A stretch of 64,000 bases of DNA from Acidimicrobiaceae bacterium (GTDB taxonomy: Bacteria > Actinomycetota > Acidimicrobiia > Acidimicrobiales > UBA8190), in NCBI GenBank assembly GCA_003151475.1, contig PLXQ01000054.1, positions 169,228-233,227 of the forward strand, given 5' to 3'. The notes below the pieces were generated by a model, which had not been told where the DNA came from, ran no database searches, and worked only from the letters and a program-made list of their open reading frames with translations. The position numbers and the translations under genes were made by a program. Of this stretch, positions 12,753-21,375 are shown piece after piece. Each line of letters opens with the position of its first letter. Within the stretch, counting starts at the first letter, position 1.

Positions 12753-13892
12753 CTATGGACCGGGCTGTTTCGGATCGGGCCGGTCGAACAGGTTGTGGGT
12801 GACACCACCGGGGGCCCGTTGCGGGGGTCGATGGGGGGCTTCGACGACGCCGCGTAGGTGCCGGCGGGGCCCGGTCCACGGTGCCGGTGGGGCTGTCACC
12901 CGATCGCAAAGCCGATAGGCCACCGTCTCGTAGTTGACCCGCCATCCCCGGAAATCGGGCCACGCCTCTTGCGCCGTGCGCTCCAAGGGGAAGCCGGTGG
13001 CGCTGAGCATCTCCACCGCTTTTTCGAATTCCTCGAAGGTCAGATCGATGGGACCTTCGGGCGAGGGGTCGGGATCGACATGCCAACCGAGAGTCCGGGC
13101 GATCCGGTTGAGGGCGGTCAAGCCCATCCGCAGACACAGTCGGGCCTGCGAGGAGGCGGTGCTCGGGGAGAGCGCCAGGTGCATGGCGGCGCCGTCGAGA
13201 ACGGCGATGAGCCCGACCAGCCAGGAGAACCAGGGATCGGGCGAACGGAAGAGCAGCAGAACGGGGTAGGTGGTGTGGCTCTCGGCCACCTCCGCCGCCC
13301 ACACCTCCCATTCGGCGTAGAAACCGGGCAGGGTGTCGATGATGCCCACCAGCTGATGCCGGGCCAGGACCTCGGGTCCCCAGGCGGGAACGCCGGCGCG
13401 GCTCTCGAGCATGGCCACCAGTGACTCGCGCCGGTTGAAGGAGCCGTAGAGGGCGGGGAGATAGGCGATCTGCAGCGCCACCACCACGGCCCAGACGGCC
13501 CCGGCGAGAATGTCGATGGCCACATTGGGGGCACCGCCCAGGTGGACGGAGCCCACCGTGAACAGAGCTCCCGCTGCCTGCAGGAAGGCGCCGCCCACGT
13601 TGTGGGTGGTGGCCACCAACATGAGGGCGAAGCCGACGATGAACAACCCGGCCCAGAACAGCAGCTGCGCCACCAAAGCCACGGGGCCGACCGGCGCCAG
13701 CAGGGCGTCTTTCGTTTCGTAGCTCTCCACGAAACGGGTGGCGGCCAGGAACGTGACGCGCACGACCCGGTTGACGCCGACGGACAGGCGCTCGAAACCC
13801 CGGGGGGAGCGCGGCAGCACCAGGGTGAAGAGAATGCTGGCCCCGTTGAAGAGCACCACGGCGACCCCGAGGGCGAAGAGGGCCTGGTCCAT
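12753..13892 (-). CDS. Multispanning membrane protein with a channel-like segment
   Basis: A 379-residue protein of unknown family. Hydrophobic segments occur at about residues 5-27, 68-95 and 127-148, with a possible fourth near 215. Between the second and third lies GALFTVGSVHLGG, a short loop that resembles the position and start (TVG) of a potassium-channel pore loop but lacks the YG/FG-D filter. The C-terminal half is soluble, with an LTFEEFEKAVEML segment and a proline/arginine-rich tail. It follows the DUF5996 gene directly and is the last gene of a three-gene operon. The channel idea is inference from topology only. Confidence 0.7.
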   Translation of the reverse strand: MDQALFALGVAVVLFNGASILFTLVLPRSPRGFERLSVGVNRVVRVTFLAATRFVESYETKDALLAPVGPVALVAQLLFWAGLFIVGFALMLVATTHNVGGAFLQAAGALFTVGSVHLGGAPNVAIDILAGAVWAVVVALQIAYLPALYGSFNRRESLVAMLESRAGVPAWGPEVLARHQLVGIIDTLPGFYAEWEVWAAEVAESHTTYPVLLLFRSPDPWFSWLVGLIAVLDGAAMHLALSPSTASSQARLCLRMGLTALNRIARTLGWHVDPDPSPEGPIDLTFEEFEKAVEMLSATGFPLERTAQEAWPDFRGWRVNYETVAYRLCDRVTAPPAPWTGPRRHLRGVVEAPHRPPQRAPGGVTHNLFDRPDPKQPGP

Positions 13893-14795
13893 TCAGCTCT
13901 CGAGTGCGGCGCGATCCCAGTCGGCCAGCTCGGCGGCCGCCTCGTAGGTGCTCTGGAAGAAGCGGAAAAGAAGGCCGGCGGGGTCCTCGGCCGTGCGCAC
14001 GGCGGTGTAGGGAAGGACGAACTCACCGAGGCCGGCGTCGTAAGAGGCGGCACCGGGCTCGACGGCCCAGTCCCCGAAGCCCGGAGGCTCCGGGTAGGCG
14101 TAGGAATAGAACATCCCCTCGCCTTCTCCGCCCGGCCAGAACCCGCAGCTGCTCACCTCGTGGCTGTAGGCCAGTTCCTGCACCCAGTCGGCACAGTTGG
14201 GCACACCGCCCGGATGCTTGGGGGCGCGGCGGCCGGAGAAGCGCGTCACGGCCAGGTCGGCGGCTCCCCAGAAGAAGTGCACGGGACTGGCTTTGCCCAC
14301 AAAGCGGGCCCGGAACTGCGCCATGACCTGATGGGCCTGAAGCAGAGCCAGCCAGAAACGATGGGCGGCGTCGGCGTCGTAGGAGCTGTGCCGGTCATCG
14401 TCGGGGAAGGATATGACCTCGGCAAGCTCCACCGGTCGGGGGAAGATCTTCACCGCCATCCCGAGCGCGTCGAGCGCGTCCATGGTCGCCGCGTAGAAGC
14501 TGGCCACCGACCGGGGCTCGAGGGCCACCGTGCGGATCTGGGCGTCGGTGGTCCGTAAGAACACGGTGTGGTCGATGAAATCGAACTCGATCTCGAGCCC
14601 CCGGCCACCGCTGTGCATGAGCGATGTCGTGAGTCCCCGGGCCGTCACGTAGAGCGGGACCTGCCACCAGTGGTTGACCATGGGTTCGAGAGCCATCCGC
14701 ACCTTCCCCACCACCTGGGTCCACAGCAGCACGGTGTCACGGGTGTCCTCCCACTCCGACAGGGTGAGCTCGGGCCACAAGGCGGACGGTGCCAC
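13893..14795 (-). CDS. DUF5996 family protein
   Basis: A 300-residue soluble protein matching the DUF5996 pattern: an N-terminal LWPEL, then LLWTQVVGKVRMAL, NHWWQVPLYVTARGLTTSLM and IEFDFIDHTVFLRT. A conserved aromatic C-terminal half follows (HFFWGAADLAVTRFSGR, with a GGEGEGMFYSYAYPEP segment). No biochemical role is established for this family; the conserved histidines and tryptophans suggest ligand binding. It sits between the deazaflavin-reductase-like gene (6-base gap) and the channel-like gene (no gap), so the three are probably one transcript. Confidence 0.85.
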   Translation of the reverse strand: MAPSALWPELTLSEWEDTRDTVLLWTQVVGKVRMALEPMVNHWWQVPLYVTARGLTTSLMHSGGRGLEIEFDFIDHTVFLRTTDAQIRTVALEPRSVASFYAATMDALDALGMAVKIFPRPVELAEVISFPDDDRHSSYDADAAHRFWLALLQAHQVMAQFRARFVGKASPVHFFWGAADLAVTRFSGRRAPKHPGGVPNCADWVQELAYSHEVSSCGFWPGGEGEGMFYSYAYPEPPGFGDWAVEPGAASYDAGLGEFVLPYTAVRTAEDPAGLLFRFFQSTYEAAAELADWDRAALES

Positions 14796-14801
14796 CGTGG
14801 C

Positions 14802-15251
14802 TCAGCTGTTTTCCCGGGTGGCCAGAAAGACGGGGATCTCGCGGTCGGTGTTGGACTGGTACTCGGCGTAGGGCGGGTAAGCGGCCACGGCCCGGTCCCA
14901 CCAGGTCGACTTCTCGTCGCCGCTCAGCTGCCGGACGACGACGTCGAAGGGCTCGGGCCCGTCCTGGATGGCGACGGACGTTGGATCGGCCACCAGGTTG
15001 TAGTACCAGACGGGATGGTCGGGAGCCCCTCCCTTGGAAGCGACCAGGGCGTACTCCCCGCCGTGCTCGACCCGCATCAGCGGGGTCTTTCTGATCTTGC
15101 CGCTCTTGTTGCCGCGGGTGGTCACGATAACGACCGGCATTCCGGTGTCGAGCAGGGTGTTGGCCTTGCTGCCACCCGAGCTCTCGTACTCGGCCACCTG
15201 GTTTCTCACCCACTCGGAGGGGCTGGGTTCGTAGTTTCCGGTAAGGCTCAT
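14802..15251 (-). CDS. Deazaflavin (F420)-dependent nitroreductase-family protein
   Basis: A 149-residue protein of the Ddn/FDOR type. It begins with MSLTGNYEPSPSEWVRNQV and contains SGG-KANTLLDTG, VVIVTTRGNKSGKIRKTPL and VASKGGAPDHPVWYYNL, the hallmark segments of these split-barrel proteins that bind F420H2. Members reduce nitro compounds, quinones or unsaturated ketones in the cytoplasm or at the membrane face. The start at 15251 was chosen because it matches the family N-terminus. It heads an operon with DUF5996 and the membrane protein and is divergent from the DUF1214 gene. The natural substrate is unknown. Confidence 0.88.
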   Translation of the reverse strand: MSLTGNYEPSPSEWVRNQVAEYESSGGSKANTLLDTGMPVVIVTTRGNKSGKIRKTPLMRVEHGGEYALVASKGGAPDHPVWYYNLVADPTSVAIQDGPEPFDVVVRQLSGDEKSTWWDRAVAAYPPYAEYQSNTDREIPVFLATRENS

Positions 15252-15299
15252 CACCGCATCATAGGGAGCGACCCGGCGCCGCCGACGGGGCAAATCGAG

Positions 15300-16430
15300 A
15301 TGTCCTATCGTGCTCGGCAGATGACTGACGGGGCGAAGTTGGCGCTCGAGAGCTGGCGGCTCGTCCGCCAGATGCTCGACGACATGACGGCGATGGTCGA
15401 GGCCGAGGCCGAAACCGAGCTGGAGTTGCTCGAGGGCCTCCGGGTGCTGGGCCGGATCACGGCGCTGTGTTCGGAGATCTCGCTCGACACCGACCCCGAG
15501 GCGCCCTGGTTCTTCCCCATGAACACCGAGGTCCGGCTCATCGGGGGACCCAATCCCGACGGCGAGTACTTTCTGGCCATGATCGACGGTCGTCACCGTT
15601 ACCGCGTGAGCGGCCGCCGGGGCACGACCGCCTATCTCGGCTTCCAGGTCCTGGCCGGGGTGGGACTCACGCCGCGCCGGATGGGCGCCTATCTGTCTGA
15701 CCGTGACCTGGTACTGGCCGACGACGGCCGCTTCGCCTTCGTGCTGGCGGCCGAGGAGCCGAGCGCCGAGGAGCTGGCCGGCGACCGGTGGCTGTCCATC
15801 CCCGAAGACTCCTCCGCCATCGTGGTGCGCGAGTACATCGCCGACCGGGCGGGCGAGACCTGCGCCGAACTGGCCATCGAGGCCCTGGACCCACCCGGCG
15901 CTCCCGCCCTCCCCACCGACACCGGGCTGGCGCAACAGCTGACGGCGATGGCGTGGACGATCGCCAAGCTGGCCACCTTGCACCGGACCATCAGACCGGA
16001 TCTCCTCGACACACCCAATCAGCTGGTCACGGCCGAGGCGGCCGACCTGGGGGCGGCCGACACCACCCCGGACAACCTCTACATGATCGGCACCTTCCGG
16101 TTGGCACCGGACGAGGCACTCGTCATCGACATCGTGCCGCCCGATACCCGCTACTGGGCCGTCACCATCGAGAACATCTGGCACGAGTGCATCGACCCCC
16201 GACGCCGGAGAAGCTCGATCACGAACGCCCACGCGGTGGCCGGCGCCGACGGCGCTGTGCGGATCGTCGTCGCCGGCCACGACGGCGGCGTCGACAACTG
16301 GCTCGACACGGGCGGACGCCACCGCGGGTTCGTCGTCATCCGGTGGCTGGACAACCCCGACCCTCCCTCCGTCGTCACCCGGGTGCTGGCGCTGGACGAG
16401 GTGCCCACCCTGGCCGGGATGCGGCGCTGA
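15300..16430 (+). CDS. DUF1214-domain protein
   Basis: About 376 residues from the ATG at 15300, or 369 from the ATG at 15321. The C-terminal third carries the DUF1214 features: YMIGTFRLAPDEALVIDIVPPDTRYWAVTIENIWHECIDP, then RRRSSITNAHAV and WLDTGGRHRGFVVIRWL. Such proteins are widespread in actinobacteria next to sulfotransferases and oxygenases, but their reaction is unknown. The stop codon overlaps the start of the sulfotransferase gene (TGATG at 16428-16432), so the two are translationally coupled and probably act on the same substrate. Confidence 0.85.
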   Translation: MSYRARQMTDGAKLALESWRLVRQMLDDMTAMVEAEAETELELLEGLRVLGRITALCSEISLDTDPEAPWFFPMNTEVRLIGGPNPDGEYFLAMIDGRHRYRVSGRRGTTAYLGFQVLAGVGLTPRRMGAYLSDRDLVLADDGRFAFVLAAEEPSAEELAGDRWLSIPEDSSAIVVREYIADRAGETCAELAIEALDPPGAPALPTDTGLAQQLTAMAWTIAKLATLHRTIRPDLLDTPNQLVTAEAADLGAADTTPDNLYMIGTFRLAPDEALVIDIVPPDTRYWAVTIENIWHECIDPRRRRSSITNAHAVAGADGAVRIVVAGHDGGVDNWLDTGGRHRGFVVIRWLDNPDPPSVVTRVLALDEVPTLAGMRR

Positions 16431-17602
16431 TGGCGACCGGCCGTTTCGAGATGAGCTCTCTGGTCGATGAGGCCGTGGCGCGCGCCGGTGAAGAGGACTT
16501 CGGCGAAGCGACCTGGCAGGAGGGCCTGGCCATCCTGCTCGACAGCCTCGAGTCCGACGCCCGGCTGAACGACCTCGGGGTCGAGATCGCCCTCGGAGGG
16601 GTGGTCGACTACCTCGCCACCCGACTGGCCTTGACGGCCTGGCGCCGCGACCACCCCGAGGTGGCCGATGGCACCGTCGAACGCCCCATCGTCATCGTCG
16701 GGCAACCACGCACGGGCACCACCATCCTCTTCGACGTGCTGGCCCAGGACCCCACCCTGCGGGCCCCGTTGACATGGGAGGTCGACCGGCCCGTACCGCC
16801 GCCGGAGACCGCCACCTTCGAGTCCGACCCGCGGATCGCCGAGGTGCAGGCCACCCTCGACATGGTCGAGTCGGTCATGCCCGGGTTCACCAGCTTTCAC
16901 GCCATGGGGGCACGGCTGGCGCAGGAGTGTGTCCGCATCACGGCGCCGGAGTTCCGCAGCATGATCTTCAATGCCCAGTTCCGGGTGCCCAGCTACAATC
17001 ACTGGCTGCTCTATGAGGCCGACCTCGCCCCCGCCTACCGCTGGCACCGCCGCTACCTGGAGCACTTGGAGTCCCGCCACCCGGCGGAGCAGTGGCTGCT
17101 CAAGTCACCCGCCCATCTGTGGAACCTGGAGGCGTTGGCGGCCGAGTACCCCGACGCCGTCGTCGTCCAGACGCATCGCGATCCACTGAAGGTCGTCGCC
17201 TCGGTAAGCGCCCTGTCGGCCCACCTGCGCCGGATGTCGAGCGACGAGGTCTCCATCGCCGAAACGGCCGAAGGGTATGCCGAGGACATCTTCCTCGGCC
17301 TCGACCGGGGTATGGCTTCTCGGGAACGGGGCACGTTCCCCTCAGACCAGGTGGTCGACGTCCACTTCTCCTCGTTCCGGGCCGACCCTCTGGCCACCGT
17401 CAGGACGCTCTACGACGCCCTCGGGCGCGAGCTCACCGACGCCACCGAAGTCCGGATGCGGGCCTTTTTAGCCGGACACCCCGACGACGGCGGTGGCGGT
17501 CGCTACTCCTTCGCCGACACTGAACTCGACGCCGGGGCCCTGCGTGAACGGGCCCGTCGCTATCAGGAGCGTTTCGGAGTCGAATCGGAACCGGTGCGCT
17601 GA
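16430..17602 (+). CDS. Sulfotransferase family protein
   Basis: A 390-residue protein of the actinobacterial sulfotransferase family. The 5'-phosphosulfate-binding loop is IVIVGQPRTGTTILFDVLA (about residues 83-101), and the 3'-phosphate-binding region appears as YPDAVVVQTHRDPLKVVASVSAL. The conserved WLLKSPAHLW lies between them. It would transfer sulfate from PAPS to a hydroxyl on a lipid or glycan. It starts at the ATG overlapping the DUF1214 stop. The acceptor is unknown; the nearby P450 and F420-type enzymes suggest a hydrophobic substrate, which is inference. Confidence 0.88.
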   Translation: MATGRFEMSSLVDEAVARAGEEDFGEATWQEGLAILLDSLESDARLNDLGVEIALGGVVDYLATRLALTAWRRDHPEVADGTVERPIVIVGQPRTGTTILFDVLAQDPTLRAPLTWEVDRPVPPPETATFESDPRIAEVQATLDMVESVMPGFTSFHAMGARLAQECVRITAPEFRSMIFNAQFRVPSYNHWLLYEADLAPAYRWHRRYLEHLESRHPAEQWLLKSPAHLWNLEALAAEYPDAVVVQTHRDPLKVVASVSALSAHLRRMSSDEVSIAETAEGYAEDIFLGLDRGMASRERGTFPSDQVVDVHFSSFRADPLATVRTLYDALGRELTDATEVRMRAFLAGHPDDGGGGRYSFADTELDAGALRERARRYQERFGVESEPVR

Positions 17603-17650
17603 CCGAGGCCTGACCGGGGCCGACCGGTGCGCCGACCGGTGCCTAACCGG
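17588..17650. repeat. Direct repeats around the convergent stop codons of the sulfotransferase and TetR genes
   Basis: The segment CCGGTGCGCTGACCG, which holds the sulfotransferase stop, is echoed downstream as GACCGGTGCGCCGACCGGTGCC. Units of about 12-13 bp are spaced unevenly, and the opposite TetR stop (TAG, read from CTA at 17643) falls in the last unit. The intervening GCCTGACCGG is a weaker copy. Confidence 0.6.
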
Positions 17651-18260
17651 CGAGGCCGTGCACCAAGAAGTCGCAGACCTCGGAGGCCGCTTCGTCACGG
17701 GGACGCGGCAGCGGTTCGGCCGCCCGGACCGACATGGCGCCATAGATCTGCTGGCCGATCAAGGTGACGGCCCGGTCGGGATCGAGGAAGCGGAACTCAC
17801 CGCTGGCCACCCCCTCTTCGAAGAGGTCGCGGAAGCGGCCGGCCACGTCGAGGCCGATGATGGAGAGCTCGGAGCCCACGGCGGCACCGCTCGGTGAGAC
17901 GGCCTCCAGCGTGGCCAGGGCCAGGCGGAGAAAGGCCGGGCTTTCGTCGAGCTGCTCGAAGATCCCGACGATGAGAAGCCGCAGTCGCTCGGTGGGGCCG
18001 TTGCCGAGGTCCCAACTCTCCGAGATCGTCTCGATCAGTTGATCGTGCATGCGCTTCAGACAGGCCCGGAGCAGCTCGTCGCGATTGGCGAAGTAGACGT
18101 AGATGGTGGACCGGGCCACGCCTGCCTCGGAGGCGATCTCGTCCATGGAGACCTCGGTGGTGCCCCGTTCGCCGAAGAGGCGGCGGGCCACGTCGATCAC
18201 CTGGTCGCGGCGGAAGTCTCTGATGACCTCTTTCAGGTCCTGCGATGTCTGACGGGACAT
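17643..18260 (-). CDS. TetR-family transcriptional regulator linked to the P450 gene
   Basis: A 205-residue TetR protein. The DNA-binding domain is DVARRLFGERGTTEVSMDEIASEAGVARSTIYVYFANRDELL (helix-turn-helix at about residues 25-65). The C-terminal helical part probably binds an effector and dimerises. It begins 1 base after the P450 stop codon on the same strand, so it is very likely cotranscribed and may autoregulate the unit. A candidate operator lies in the 84-base divergent region before the P450 start, where GACATCGTGTC is a short inverted repeat. Confidence 0.88.
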   Translation of the reverse strand: MSRQTSQDLKEVIRDFRRDQVIDVARRLFGERGTTEVSMDEIASEAGVARSTIYVYFANRDELLRACLKRMHDQLIETISESWDLGNGPTERLRLLIVGIFEQLDESPAFLRLALATLEAVSPSGAAVGSELSIIGLDVAGRFRDLFEEGVASGEFRFLDPDRAVTLIGQQIYGAMSVRAAEPLPRPRDEAASEVCDFLVHGLAG

Positions 18261-18261
18261 G

Positions 18262-19500
18262 TCAGGCCGTCGTGCGCTGTCCGGGGGTGAAGGCGACGGG
18301 TATGTGCTTGACGCCGTTGATGAACGACGACTGGAGGCGCTCCACGTTTCCGTCGAGGTGGATGTCCGGCACGCGGTCGAGGAGGTGCTCGAACATGACG
18401 CGGATCTCCATCCGGGCCAGGTTGGCGCCCAGACAGAAATGCGGTCCGCCGCCTCCGAAGGCCATGTGGGGGTTGGGCTTGCGGGTTATGTCGAACGCGG
18501 TCGGATTGTCGAAGATGGTCTCGTCCCGGTTGGCCGAGATGTGGAAGAAGACCACCTTCTGGTCGGCCTTGATCTTCTGTCCGCTCAACTCCGTGTCGGT
18601 GGTGGACTGGCGGCGGAAGTTCATCACCGGCGTGACGTAGCGCAACATCTCCTCCACCGCCGATGGGAGAAGGGAACGGTCGTTGCGTAACAGCTGCCAC
18701 TGGTCGGGGTTGTCGAAGAAGGCCACCATGGCGCCCGAGATCAGGTTCCGTGTCGTCTCGTTGCCCGCCACCGTCAAGAGTAAGAAGAAGAGCTCGAGTT
18801 CGAGATCGGAGAGTCGTTCGCCTTCGATCTCCACGCCGGTGAGAACGCTCATCAGATCCTGGTGCGGATCGATCCGCTTCTGGGCGAAGAGCTGCGAGGC
18901 ATAGGCGTAGAGCTCCATCGAGGCGTCTTGGGCCACGTCCTCGCCCGCCCGGTACTCGGGGTCTTCGCTGCCGATCATCTTGTTCGACCAGTCGAACATC
19001 CGGTGGCGGTCCTCGTTCGGGACACCGAGCAGCTCGGCGATCACGACCAGGGGGAGCTCGGCCGACATCTCGGTGACGAAGTCCGCCGAGCCCCGCTCGA
19101 TGACGTCGTCGATGATGGTGTCGGTGGCGGCGTCGATGTGTTCGTGGAGCTCGTTGACCACCCGGGGCGTGAAGCCCTTGTTGACCAGGCGCCGGTAGCG
19201 GGTGTGGATGGGCGGATCCATGTTCAGCATGAGCAGCTGCTGCTGGGCCAGCTGGTCCTCGTCCATGTCGAACAGCAGCGAGCCCTTGGCGTGGGAGGAG
19301 AAGAGGCCGTAGTCACGGTTCACGGTGTTGCAGTCCTCGTAGCCCGTCACCGCCCAGAAACCGGGCCCGTCGGCTTCCTCGTGCCACCAGACGGGGGCGT
19401 TCTTCCGGAGAAAGGCGAACCATTCGTGGGGGACACCGGGCACGAAGGCCTTGGAGTTGGTGAGATCGATGTCGCCGAAACCGATGTCTGATGGGCTCAT
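18262..19500 (-). CDS. Cytochrome P450
   Basis: A 412-residue soluble bacterial P450. The I-helix oxygen-binding motif is VAGNETTRN (about residue 245), the K-helix ExxR is EEMLR, and the heme-binding loop is FGGGGPHFCLG with Cys356 as the axial ligand. LLMLNMDPPIHTRYRRLVNKGFTPR is the typical C-helix region. The overall pattern resembles actinobacterial P450s of the CYP125/CYP142 and linalool-hydroxylase type, which hydroxylate steroid or terpenoid side chains, but the family number cannot be fixed by eye. The ATG at 19500 is preceded by GGAGG. No ferredoxin gene is adjacent. Confidence 0.93.
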   Translation of the reverse strand: MSPSDIGFGDIDLTNSKAFVPGVPHEWFAFLRKNAPVWWHEEADGPGFWAVTGYEDCNTVNRDYGLFSSHAKGSLLFDMDEDQLAQQQLLMLNMDPPIHTRYRRLVNKGFTPRVVNELHEHIDAATDTIIDDVIERGSADFVTEMSAELPLVVIAELLGVPNEDRHRMFDWSNKMIGSEDPEYRAGEDVAQDASMELYAYASQLFAQKRIDPHQDLMSVLTGVEIEGERLSDLELELFFLLLTVAGNETTRNLISGAMVAFFDNPDQWQLLRNDRSLLPSAVEEMLRYVTPVMNFRRQSTTDTELSGQKIKADQKVVFFHISANRDETIFDNPTAFDITRKPNPHMAFGGGGPHFCLGANLARMEIRVMFEHLLDRVPDIHLDGNVERLQSSFINGVKHIPVAFTPGQRTTA

Positions 19501-19584
19501 TCGGACGAATCCTCCGGTCAATCGGACATCGTGTCTGAAAGGTCGGATGGTAGGTCCGGAGTGGCCGTCTGTCAATGTTGGGCG

Positions 19585-20289
19585 GTGGAGCCCATCAAAG
19601 AGGACTGGGAGCGCGCCGCCGCCATCGTCGCCCATCCCGACGACCTCGAATACGGCGCCGCCAGTGCCGTGGCCCGGTGGACATCAGAGGGCAGGACGGT
19701 GTCCTACGTCCTGGCCACGAGCGGGGAGGCCGGCATCGCCGGGCTGGCCCCCGAGGCCTGCAAGGCGCTGCGCGAAGAGGAGCAGATCCGCAGCGCCGCC
19801 GTGGTCGGCGTCGAGCGCGTCGAGTTCCTCGGGCACCGCGACGGCGCCGTCGAGTACGGACTGGGACTGCGGCGGGACCTGACCGGCGCCATCAGGCGGT
19901 TACGGCCCGAGATCGTGATCGGGATGAACTTCGACCTGACGTGGGGCGAGGGCGCGAGCGTCAACCACGCCGACCACAGAGCCGTCGGTCTGGCCGCCCT
20001 CGATGCCTGTCGTGACGCCGCCAACGAGTGGGTCTTTCCCGAGATGGGTGACCCCTGGCGCGGTGTCAAAGCCGCCTACATCAGCGGCACCGAGGCGCCG
20101 AGCCACTACGTCGACGTCACCGACACCATCGAGGCCGGGGTGGCGTCGCTGCGCGAGCACCACGCCTATATCGAAGGCCTCGGCACCGACTTCGATCCCG
20201 ACACGTTCTTGCGGAACATCACCGGTTACGGAGGAATGGCGGCCGGATGCGAGTTCGCCGTGCTCTTCCAGGCCTTCAACGTGTCGTAG
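19585..20289 (+). CDS. PIG-L (LmbE-like) family zinc deacetylase
   Basis: A 234-residue protein from the GTG at 19585; the frame is open back to 19531. It has the metal-binding AHPDDLEYGA near the N-terminus and NHADHR around residue 130, the two signature motifs of the PIG-L/MshB family of zinc-dependent N-deacetylases. Family members remove acetyl groups from GlcNAc-inositol, mycothiol conjugates or secondary metabolites. Nothing nearby fixes the substrate. It is divergent from the P450 gene, and 46 bases separate it from the DsbA-family gene downstream, so the two may be cotranscribed. Confidence 0.85.
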   Translation: MEPIKEDWERAAAIVAHPDDLEYGAASAVARWTSEGRTVSYVLATSGEAGIAGLAPEACKALREEEQIRSAAVVGVERVEFLGHRDGAVEYGLGLRRDLTGAIRRLRPEIVIGMNFDLTWGEGASVNHADHRAVGLAALDACRDAANEWVFPEMGDPWRGVKAAYISGTEAPSHYVDVTDTIEAGVASLREHHAYIEGLGTDFDPDTFLRNITGYGGMAAGCEFAVLFQAFNVS

Positions 20290-20335
20290 GAGGCGTTGGC
20301 GGAATAATCCGGTGGGTGGTCCGGTTGCCACATGC

Positions 20336-21043
20336 ATGTTGGTAGAGATCTTTTCTGACGTGGTGTGCCCGTGGTGCTCGATCGGAAAGCGCCGGTTCGA
20401 AGCCGCACTGGAGCGGTTTGAGCACGCCGATGAGATCGATGTCGTGTGGCGTGCCTACGAGCTCGACCCGGAGGCCCCTGCCGTTCGTGAGGGCGACTAC
20501 CTCGACCGGCTGGCCCGGAAGTACGGAATGTCGCGCCAGCAGGCGGCGTCGGCCCAGGAGCGCCTGACCCAGAGCGCCGCTGCCGAGGGACTCGACTTCC
20601 ACTTCGAGCGGGCCCGGCCGGGGAACACCTTCGATGCCCACCGGCTGCTGCACTACGCCAGGGACGCCGGTCCCGGTCTGCAGGACGTCTTGAAGGAGCG
20701 GCTATTCCTGGCCTACTTCACTGAGGGCGCCCCCATCGGTGACGCCGAGACCCTGGTGCGACTGGCCGGTGAAGCCGGTCTCGACCCCGCGCAGGCCGCC
20801 GAGATCGTGGCCGGGGAGCGCTACACCGAGGAGGTCCGGGCCGACGAGCGCGAAGCAATGGAGCTCGGCGTGACCGGCGTCCCGTTCTTCGTGGTCGACG
20901 GGAAATTCGGCATCCCCGGGGCCCAGGACGCCGACACCATCCTGAATGTCCTCGAGCGGGCCTGGGCGAAGGCCCACCCTCTCGAAATGGCGACGGTGCC
21001 CGCCGACGGCGGCACCTGTGAGGGTGACAACTGCGCCGTGTGA
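20336..21043 (+). CDS. DsbA-family oxidoreductase, FrnE-like
   Basis: A 235-residue protein starting MLVEIFSDVVCPWCSIGKRRF. The CPWC motif near residue 11 is the redox-active centre of the FrnE/2-hydroxychromene-2-carboxylate-isomerase type within the DsbA fold. GVTGVPFFVVDGKFGIPGAQ is the cis-proline region. There is no signal peptide, so it works in the cytoplasm. The C-terminus carries two more cysteines (GGTCEGDNCAV), a feature of many actinobacterial FrnE-like proteins that could act as a second redox pair. The start at 20336 was chosen by family match. Confidence 0.88.
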   Translation: MLVEIFSDVVCPWCSIGKRRFEAALERFEHADEIDVVWRAYELDPEAPAVREGDYLDRLARKYGMSRQQAASAQERLTQSAAAEGLDFHFERARPGNTFDAHRLLHYARDAGPGLQDVLKERLFLAYFTEGAPIGDAETLVRLAGEAGLDPAQAAEIVAGERYTEEVRADEREAMELGVTGVPFFVVDGKFGIPGAQDADTILNVLERAWAKAHPLEMATVPADGGTCEGDNCAV

Positions 21044-21050
21044 CGACCGG

Positions 21051-21332
21051 TCAGCCCGGTGGCAAAGTCTGACCGAAGCCGTCGAAAGCGGCGTCTGTGT
21101 AGTCGTTCGGTCTCACCGGATCGGCAGCGTCGGCTCGACGGAGATCATCGGCGTTGACCGCAGTGCCGGTGGCGTCGGTGCGCACCAGAGGCTCGGTAGG
21201 GTCCACGTTCGACGGCGGTGGCTCATGAGATTCCACGCCGGCGTCGCGCACGAGGGCGGTGGGGTTTCCGTCGGAGTACCAGCGATCCTCGTGCGCCCGG
21301 TAAGGATCGACATACCAGCCTTCGGCGTTCAT
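21051..21332 (-). CDS. Small hypothetical protein with a DUF2510-like N-terminus
   Basis: A 93-residue acidic protein. The N-terminal segment GWYVDPYRAHEDRWYSDGNPT resembles the GWYxDP...RWWDG pattern of DUF2510 domains, which occur on actinobacterial membrane proteins. The rest is low-complexity, rich in Asp, Pro and Thr, and probably disordered. There is no transmembrane helix. It is the last gene of a same-strand series that begins with the sulfatase and lies 43 bases after the 157-residue protein gene. Function unknown. Confidence 0.55.
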   Translation of the reverse strand: MNAEGWYVDPYRAHEDRWYSDGNPTALVRDAGVESHEPPPSNVDPTEPLVRTDATGTAVNADDLRRADAADPVRPNDYTDAAFDGFGQTLPPG

Positions 21333-21375
21333 GATGTCACGTCACCTCCGATTCTCTACGGCTCACTGACGATGC

